Source: JBBIOI01 sp037443425 (GTDB taxonomy: Bacteria; Desulfobacterota; BSN033; UBA1163). Taken from it: DNA of 10,465 nucleotides. Under the pieces are notes generated by a model. It worked only from the letters and a program-made list of their open reading frames with translations, was not told the origin of the DNA and searched no databases. Shown here piece after piece: positions 6,125 through 10,465 of this stretch (its first letter is position 1; every line of letters begins with the position of its first letter). The translations under genes and the position numbers were made by a program. The DNA is taken from assembly GCA_037443425.1 (NCBI GenBank), contig JBBIOI010000115.1, forward strand, positions 1 through 10,465, in the 5' to 3' direction.

Positions 6125-6748
6125 ATGGAGACAATTCAAACCATTAAAGAGAGACGCTCAATCAATTTTTTTCAACCTGATCGTAGGTTACCGGCTGAGG
6201 TTATAAGGGAACTTCTGGAGATTGCAAATCTTTCTCCATCCTCATTCAATCTTCAGCCCTGGAGGGTAATAGTTGTCAGTGATCAAGAAAGAAAAAAGGC
6301 CCTAAGGAAGTGTGCATTTGATCAACCTAAAGTTGAGGAATCCTCTGTAGTCCTTATTATGATTGCAGATCCTAAAGGAGTTGAAGAAAATCTTGAAAGG
6401 GTCTTAGATAGCTGGCAGGAACTTGGATATATAAAGCCTGAGGGTAGAGATAGGTCTAAGACGATGGCCAAAAACTTGTATGGATCGATAGATAGCCTTA
6501 AAAGGAAGATCTTTGCAGTAAAAAATACGGCATTATTTGCAATGAATATTATGATTGTAGCAAAGGGAATGGGTCTTGAAACACATCCTATGGATGGTTT
6601 TGATGAGGAGGCTGTAAAAAAGGAGTTTAATATTTCAGGAGATAAAATCATTCCAATGCTAATCGCTGTAGGATATCTAAAAGAAGGGGTTAAACTTTTG
6701 CCAAGGGCCTTTAGGAGACCTATTGACGAATTTACAGTTTGGTTATAA
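6125..6748 (+). CDS. nitroreductase-family FMN oxidoreductase
   Basis: A 207-residue protein of the nitroreductase superfamily, usually an FMN-bound homodimer that reduces quinones, nitro compounds or other electrophiles with NAD(P)H. FMN-contact residues appear as RRS (10-12) in the first helix and SSFNLQPW (39-46). The C-terminal part has GLETHPMDGFDEEAV (150-164) and an AVGY strand (181-184), followed by the RRP-x3-F tail common in the family. Cys63 is the only cysteine. The ATG is supported by GGAGA at 6116-6120. It is 45 bases upstream of the thioredoxin-reductase-like gene and points the same way, so shared transcription is likely. The physiological substrate is not predictable. A TATACT at 6075-6080 may be a -10 but has no convincing -35. 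Confidence 0.88.
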   Translation: METIQTIKERRSINFFQPDRRLPAEVIRELLEIANLSPSSFNLQPWRVIVVSDQERKKALRKCAFDQPKVEESSVVLIMIADPKGVEENLERVLDSWQELGYIKPEGRDRSKTMAKNLYGSIDSLKRKIFAVKNTALFAMNIMIVAKGMGLETHPMDGFDEEAVKKEFNISGDKIIPMLIAVGYLKEGVKLLPRAFRRPIDEFTVWL

Positions 6749-6793
6749 TCTATCAGTAAAAAATTAATATGATGGGAGTGAAAGAAAAAGAAT

Positions 6794-7705
6794 ATGTATG
6801 AACTGATAATTATTGGGGGTGGCCCTGCAGGGATGACCGCAGCAGTGTATGCAGCAAGAAAGAAAATAAAGACCCTTCTTATTAGCATCGACCTTGGTGG
6901 TCAGCCTCTTTATACCTCTGGTATAGAAAATTATATGGGTTACCAATATATTGAAGGTCATGAGCTCATGCAAAGATTTGAAGAGCAGATGAGACAGTTT
7001 CCTATCGATCAGAAGATAGGAGATGGCGTAACATCATTATCTTTGTTAGAAAAGGGATTTGAAGTTAAAACCGATAAGGGTGATGTTTATCACGGAAAGG
7101 CTGTAATAATTGCTACGGGTAAACGTCCTCGGCCCCTTAATGTACCCGGAGAAGAGAGGCTGAGAGCCAGAGGTGTTACCTATTGTGCGATTTGTGATGG
7201 CCCCCTATTTTCAGGACAACGGGTGGCAGTCATTGGCGGTGGTAATTCAGCATTAGAGGCTACGGATGATATGCTCAAAATAGCTGAACATGTTTATCTT
7301 GTTTCGATTACTCCTCTGACGGGTGATAAGATTCTCATTGATAAGGTAAAAGATGCGCCCAATCTAACCATCTTTTTGGAGCACGAAGTAGTAGAGATAG
7401 AAGGGGAAAAACAGGTGGAAGGGATAAAGATCAGAGATTTAAAGACAAAAGAAGAAAAGAGATTTTCAGTTGGAGGTGTGCTTATTGAAATCGGTCTTAT
7501 TCCAAACTCAGAACCATTTAAAGATATCCTTCCATTAAACCGTTATGGTGAGATTGTCGTAAATTCTGCAAACGAAACTGGAATCCCAGGTCTATTTGCC
7601 GCTGGAGATGTGACCAATGTTCCAGAAAAACAGATTGTAGTTGCAGCAGGAGAAGGTGCAAAAGCCTCTCTTCAAGCCCATCGCTACCTCCAGAGGCTTG
7701 GTTGA
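6794..7705 (+). CDS. thioredoxin-reductase-like flavoprotein, AhpF-type module
   Basis: A 303-residue FAD protein of the thioredoxin reductase fold that passes electrons from a pyridine nucleotide to a protein disulfide. FAD motif GGGPAG (8-13), redox disulfide Cys131-Ala-Ile-Cys134 in VTYCAICDGPLF, second nucleotide motif GGGNSA (148-153), and C-terminal FAD motif GLFAAGDV (266-273). The NADPH-selective HRRxxxR segment of TrxB is absent; the equivalent stretch reads LVSITPLTGDKIL. The ending KQIVVAAGEGAKASL closely follows the reductase part of AhpF. This suggests NADH as donor, but the N-terminal thioredoxin-fold domains of AhpF are lacking, so a separate partner such as a thioredoxin or glutaredoxin-like protein is needed. 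A ferredoxin-linked role is possible because ferredoxin-reducing enzymes are encoded next door, but the intact GGGNSA argues for NAD(P)H. Calling it trxB would overstate the evidence on the partner. Confidence 0.88.
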   Translation: MYELIIIGGGPAGMTAAVYAARKKIKTLLISIDLGGQPLYTSGIENYMGYQYIEGHELMQRFEEQMRQFPIDQKIGDGVTSLSLLEKGFEVKTDKGDVYHGKAVIIATGKRPRPLNVPGEERLRARGVTYCAICDGPLFSGQRVAVIGGGNSALEATDDMLKIAEHVYLVSITPLTGDKILIDKVKDAPNLTIFLEHEVVEIEGEKQVEGIKIRDLKTKEEKRFSVGGVLIEIGLIPNSEPFKDILPLNRYGEIVVNSANETGIPGLFAAGDVTNVPEKQIVVAAGEGAKASLQAHRYLQRLG

Positions 7706-7764
7706 TAGATAAGTTGATTAAGAGTTCATTCCTTTAAACAATCAGGATTTTAAAGTTTAAAATG

Positions 7765-7772
7765 AAGGAGGG
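7765..7772 (+). promoter_or_regulatory. Shine-Dalgarno that sets the GTG start of the alpha subunit
   Basis: AAGGAGGG lies just inside an upstream in-frame ATG (7762) and 4-5 bases before GTG 7777. An SD this strong at ideal spacing, followed by MNYINILFGGEAGQG, which is how the family normally begins, favours the GTG. Confidence 0.75.
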
Positions 7773-7776
7773 TTCA

Positions 7777-9441
7777 GTGAATTATATCAATATACTTTTT
7801 GGTGGAGAAGCAGGGCAGGGTATTCAGACAGCTGGATATATATTTTCTAAAAGTTTATTAAGGAGTGGCTTTTCTCTACATGTGACACAAACATATGAAT
7901 CAAGGATTAGGGGAGGTCATAATACTTTTGCAATAAGGTTTGGAAAAGATAAGGTTTTAGCCCCAGATGAAAGAATAGATATACTTTTGGCATTAAATAA
8001 AGAAACTATCGAAATACACAGGAAGGATGTCTCTCCTACAGGATATATGATTGGAAATGCGGATTGGGATATATATGAAAAGAACTGGATAGGGTTGCCT
8101 TTAAATCAATTTGGTAAGGAAATCTTCTGGAATACTGCCCTTTTGGGAGTGGCTTCAAGTCTTTTAGGGCTCGATGAAAAAATGGTTTTAAAAACTATAA
8201 AGGACGTAATAGGCGAAGAAAAGTCTGAAGAGAATCTAAAGGTTTTTGAGGAAAGTTATAGATGGATGAAACTTCAGCCTTTTAAAATGGAGAAGTTTTC
8301 ACCTATTGAAACTCCTTCAACCAAATTATTGATGAATGGTCATGAAGCATTGGCTCTTGGTGCTATCTCTTCTGGGCTTAAGTTCTGCGCATTTTATCCG
8401 ATGAGTCCCTCGACATCAATTGCCCAAACATTGATAGATTGGTCAAAAGAGATGGACTTAGTCGTAGTTCAGGCTGAAGATGAGATAGCAGCAATTAATT
8501 TGGCACTTGGTGCTTCTTATGCAGGGGCACCGAGTATGGTTCCTACTTCAGGGGGTGGATTTTCATTGATGGTTGAGGCTGTTAGCCTTTCGGCTATAAG
8601 TGAAACTCCTCTGGTTATAGTTATTGCACAAAGACCCGGGCCTGCAACAGGACTTCCAACGCGAACTGAACAGGGTGAACTCTGGTTTGCACTTCATGCA
8701 GGACATGGAGAATTCTGTAGGGCTATCTTTGCCCCTGGAACCGTAGAAGAATGTTTTTACCTTACTCGAAAGGCCTTTGAGATAGCTGAAAAATATCAAT
8801 CTCCTGTAATCATTCTTACAGACCATTTTATTGCTGACTCTTACAGGGATATAGAGCCTATCGACGTAGAAAAACTTTCATTTATTCATCCAGGAGAGGA
8901 TCCCGATTCAATAAAAGGCCCTTATCTAAGATACAGAATAACAGAAACAGGGATTTCGCCAAGGCTTCTTCCAGGTTTGAGCAAACATCTTGTTATTGCC
9001 GATAGTCACGAACATAAAGAAGATGGCCATATTAATGAGGATCTCCCCCTTAGGTCAAAAATGGTGGAGAAGCGTCTTAGAAAATTAGATGGCCTTAGAT
9101 TGGAGACAATTCCTCCTTCATTTTTGGGTGATGAAAGGCCAGATATCCTTTTTTTATGCTGGGGATCGAATAAGGGAGCGGTTGAAGAGGCATCCTTAGA
9201 ATTAAGATCTAAAGGGAAAAAGACTGCCACATTGCATTTTTCTCAATTATGGCCTTTAGTTCCTGAACAGATTCTTAACTATTTAGAGAATGCAAAAGAA
9301 GTGGTCTGTGTTGAGAATAATGCCACAGGACAGTTAGCCCAACTGATAAGGAGAGAAACAGGGTTTAAGATAGATAAAAGGATTTTAAGGTATGATGGCT
9401 TAGCCATAACACCACAATATATCCTTCGGAATCTTATTTAA
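7777..9441 (+). CDS. korA: 2-oxoacid:ferredoxin oxidoreductase, fused gamma-alpha subunit
   Basis: A 554-residue subunit of a CoA-dependent 2-oxoacid:ferredoxin oxidoreductase, a cytoplasmic enzyme that decarboxylates a 2-oxoacid to acyl-CoA and CO2 while reducing ferredoxin, or runs in reverse. The gamma domain (about 1-170) has GGEAGQGIQTAG (9-20) and SRIRGGHNTF (42-51). The alpha domain starts near LLMNGHEALALGA (184-196), with YPMSPST (207-213), QAEDEIAAI (232-240) and the GPATGLPT signature (288-295). The C-terminal transketolase-type domain ends with VCVENNATGQLAQLIRRETG and a YDG motif. This gamma-alpha fusion plus a separate beta is the two-subunit layout of KorAB-type enzymes. Substrate (2-oxoglutarate, pyruvate or branched/aromatic) is not decided by these motifs, so the symbol is by class. 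An ATG at 7762 would add five residues but is judged not to be the start. It is followed 13 bases on by the beta subunit. Confidence 0.9.
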   Translation: MNYINILFGGEAGQGIQTAGYIFSKSLLRSGFSLHVTQTYESRIRGGHNTFAIRFGKDKVLAPDERIDILLALNKETIEIHRKDVSPTGYMIGNADWDIYEKNWIGLPLNQFGKEIFWNTALLGVASSLLGLDEKMVLKTIKDVIGEEKSEENLKVFEESYRWMKLQPFKMEKFSPIETPSTKLLMNGHEALALGAISSGLKFCAFYPMSPSTSIAQTLIDWSKEMDLVVVQAEDEIAAINLALGASYAGAPSMVPTSGGGFSLMVEAVSLSAISETPLVIVIAQRPGPATGLPTRTEQGELWFALHAGHGEFCRAIFAPGTVEECFYLTRKAFEIAEKYQSPVIILTDHFIADSYRDIEPIDVEKLSFIHPGEDPDSIKGPYLRYRITETGISPRLLPGLSKHLVIADSHEHKEDGHINEDLPLRSKMVEKRLRKLDGLRLETIPPSFLGDERPDILFLCWGSNKGAVEEASLELRSKGKKTATLHFSQLWPLVPEQILNYLENAKEVVCVENNATGQLAQLIRRETGFKIDKRILRYDGLAITPQYILRNLI

Positions 9442-9454
9442 AGGAGAAAAAACT

Positions 9455-10306
9455 ATGGTAACACTTGCAGATTATGGAGAATATAAAACAGCATGGTGTC
9501 CGGGATGTGGCAACTTTTCACTCCTAAGGGCTGTTAAGCTTGCATTGGTAAAGATAGAAGTTGAGCCCCATCAGGTTCTTTTTGTTTCAGGGATCGGTCA
9601 GGCTGCAAAAGCACCGCATTATATCAATGCAAATATTTTTAATGGACTTCACGGTCGCAGTCTTCCTGTTGCAACAGGTGCAAAACTTGCAAACCCAAAT
9701 CTCATTGTTATTGCTGAAAGTGGTGATGGTTGTATGTATGCTGAAGGCGGAAACCATTTTTTGGCAGCTATTAGACGAAATATTGATATAACTGTTCTCG
9801 TACATAATAATCAGGTCTATGGTCTAACCAAAGGGCAGGCAAGTCCAACATCGGATGAGGGTTTCGTAACTAAGGCACAACCTATGGGGGTGATGGAGAT
9901 CCCTTTTAATCCAATTGCTGTTTCAGTAGCTATGCATGCAGGGTTTGTAGCCCGCGGGTTTGTGGGCTTTGAGGAGCATCTAATAGATTTAATAATTAAA
10001 GCAATAAAACATAAAGGATTTTCCTTAATAGATATTTTACAGCCATGTGTCTCTTTCAATCGAGTAAATACCTTTCGATGGTATAAAGAGAGATGTAAAC
10101 CCATTCCCTCCTCATATGACCCTTATGATTGGGAAAATGCTATTAAAACAGCTATCAAATGGGGGGACGAGATTCCAGTTGGAATTATATATAAGAATGA
10201 CAGGCCACCTTATGAGAAATCATTTTCTGCTTTAGCCAAAGGCCCATTGGTGGGGCAGGATGTTAATAAATCGAATTTCAAGAGGTTGTTAGAAAGCTAC
10301 AGATAA
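9455..10306 (+). CDS. korB: 2-oxoacid:ferredoxin oxidoreductase, beta (TPP-binding) subunit
   Basis: A 283-residue beta subunit that holds thiamine pyrophosphate and normally a proximal 4Fe-4S cluster. WCPGCGNFSLL (14-24) gives Cys15 and Cys18, and LQPCVSFN (195-202) gives Cys198. The TPP/Mg motif runs from GDG (90-92) to NN at 118-119, followed by VYGLTKGQASPTS. NGLHGRSLPVATGAKLANP (63-81) is typical of the family. The usual third cluster cysteine, in GIGCS, is replaced: the segment reads GIGQAAKAPHYINAN (46-60) with no Cys. Other cysteines are Cys93, directly after GDG, and Cys214. AAGGAG at 9441-9446 supports the ATG. Translation is probably linked to the alpha subunit. No ferredoxin-like delta subunit follows in the remaining 159 bases. 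Confidence 0.9.
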   Translation: MVTLADYGEYKTAWCPGCGNFSLLRAVKLALVKIEVEPHQVLFVSGIGQAAKAPHYINANIFNGLHGRSLPVATGAKLANPNLIVIAESGDGCMYAEGGNHFLAAIRRNIDITVLVHNNQVYGLTKGQASPTSDEGFVTKAQPMGVMEIPFNPIAVSVAMHAGFVARGFVGFEEHLIDLIIKAIKHKGFSLIDILQPCVSFNRVNTFRWYKERCKPIPSSYDPYDWENAIKTAIKWGDEIPVGIIYKNDRPPYEKSFSALAKGPLVGQDVNKSNFKRLLESYR

Positions 10307-10347
10307 TAAAATCATAACCTTTGCTTAAGAATTATCCTTCCATTATT

Positions 10348-10359
10348 AGTACTAGTACT
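10348..10359. repeat. 12-bp perfect palindrome
   Basis: AGTACTAGTACT is a perfect palindrome, equally two tandem AGTACT units. It is 41 bases behind the beta-subunit stop. It could be a small operator, but it is short and single. Confidence 0.3.
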
Positions 10360-10436
10360 TACCTTACTTCTTTTCTCTTCATAAAAGTAAGAGGCAAATC
10401 TTAATCTTTATCCAAGGATTTTGGAAATGCTTGCTA

Positions 10437-10459
10437 AAAATAAGTGACTTACTTATTTT
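10437..10459. repeat. AT-rich inverted repeat at the window edge
   Basis: AAAATAAGT (10437-10445) and ACTTATTTT (10451-10459) form a perfect 9-bp stem with a 5-base loop. It may act as a weak terminator for the korAB unit or an operator for a gene beyond the window. A weaker 7-bp pair CTTACTT/AAGTAAG (10363-10369, 10385-10391) precedes it. No gene is seen in 10307-10465. Confidence 0.35.
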
Positions 10460-10465
10460 AAATAT

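Noticed and set aside
6733..6738. Another TACAGT, as a possible third regulatory site
   Set aside because: It is a single copy inside the end of the nitroreductase gene, with no partner 22 bp away.
9725..9740. GDGC in place of GDGD in the TPP motif as a broken site
   Set aside because: The fourth position varies in this superfamily, and the Mg-binding Asp91 and the downstream NN are intact.
1..10465. CRISPR arrays, tRNA or rRNA genes, transposases, phage or defence genes
   Set aside because: No regularly spaced repeats, cloverleaf-like segments or recognisable proteins of these kinds were seen on either strand.

Overview
The window is AT-rich bacterial DNA from what is most likely an anaerobic Gram-negative organism. 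A TonB-dependent outer-membrane receptor implies an outer membrane. The 2-oxoacid:ferredoxin oxidoreductase and the iron-sulfur/flavin ene-reductase are enzymes typical of low-potential, ferredoxin-based metabolism. A Desulfobacterota- or Nitrospirota-like origin would fit, but no phylogenetic marker is present, so this is only an inference.

Left block (1-2632, + strand): the window opens inside a large FMN/4Fe-4S/FAD oxidoreductase of the Old Yellow Enzyme / 2,4-dienoyl-CoA reductase / trimethylamine dehydrogenase class. Next come a small unrecognised acidic protein and a methylmalonyl-CoA-epimerase-like VOC protein that lacks the central metal-binding His pair. Tight spacing suggests one operon, possibly for an acyl-CoA pathway. 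A convergent hairpin closes it.

Middle block (2638-5117, - strand): a BtuB-like TonB-dependent receptor sits behind a textbook cobalamin riboswitch. A TTGACA promoter lies directly upstream of the switch. An intrinsic terminator lies between switch and gene, preceded by segments able to form mutually exclusive antiterminator and anti-antiterminator pairings. Vitamin B12 uptake repressed by B12 is the clear reading. A palindromic interspersed repeat with GTCATTGCGAG ends lies behind the promoter.

Small-gene block (5118-6049, + strand): a stand-alone response-regulator receiver and a 48-residue two-CxxC zinc-ribbon protein. Each is preceded by a pair of TACAGT motifs exactly 22 bp apart, a geometry resembling LytTR-type regulator sites. 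This shared upstream architecture is the most unexpected signal in the window.

Right block (6125-10306, + strand): a nitroreductase-family flavoprotein, a thioredoxin-reductase-like protein closest in motifs to the AhpF reductase module, and the two subunits (gamma-alpha fusion and beta) of a 2-oxoacid:ferredoxin oxidoreductase. The order suggests a redox operon in which 2-oxoacid oxidation supplies reduced ferredoxin next to flavin and disulfide reductases. The beta subunit lacks the usual third cluster cysteine. The last 159 bases hold no gene that I can support.
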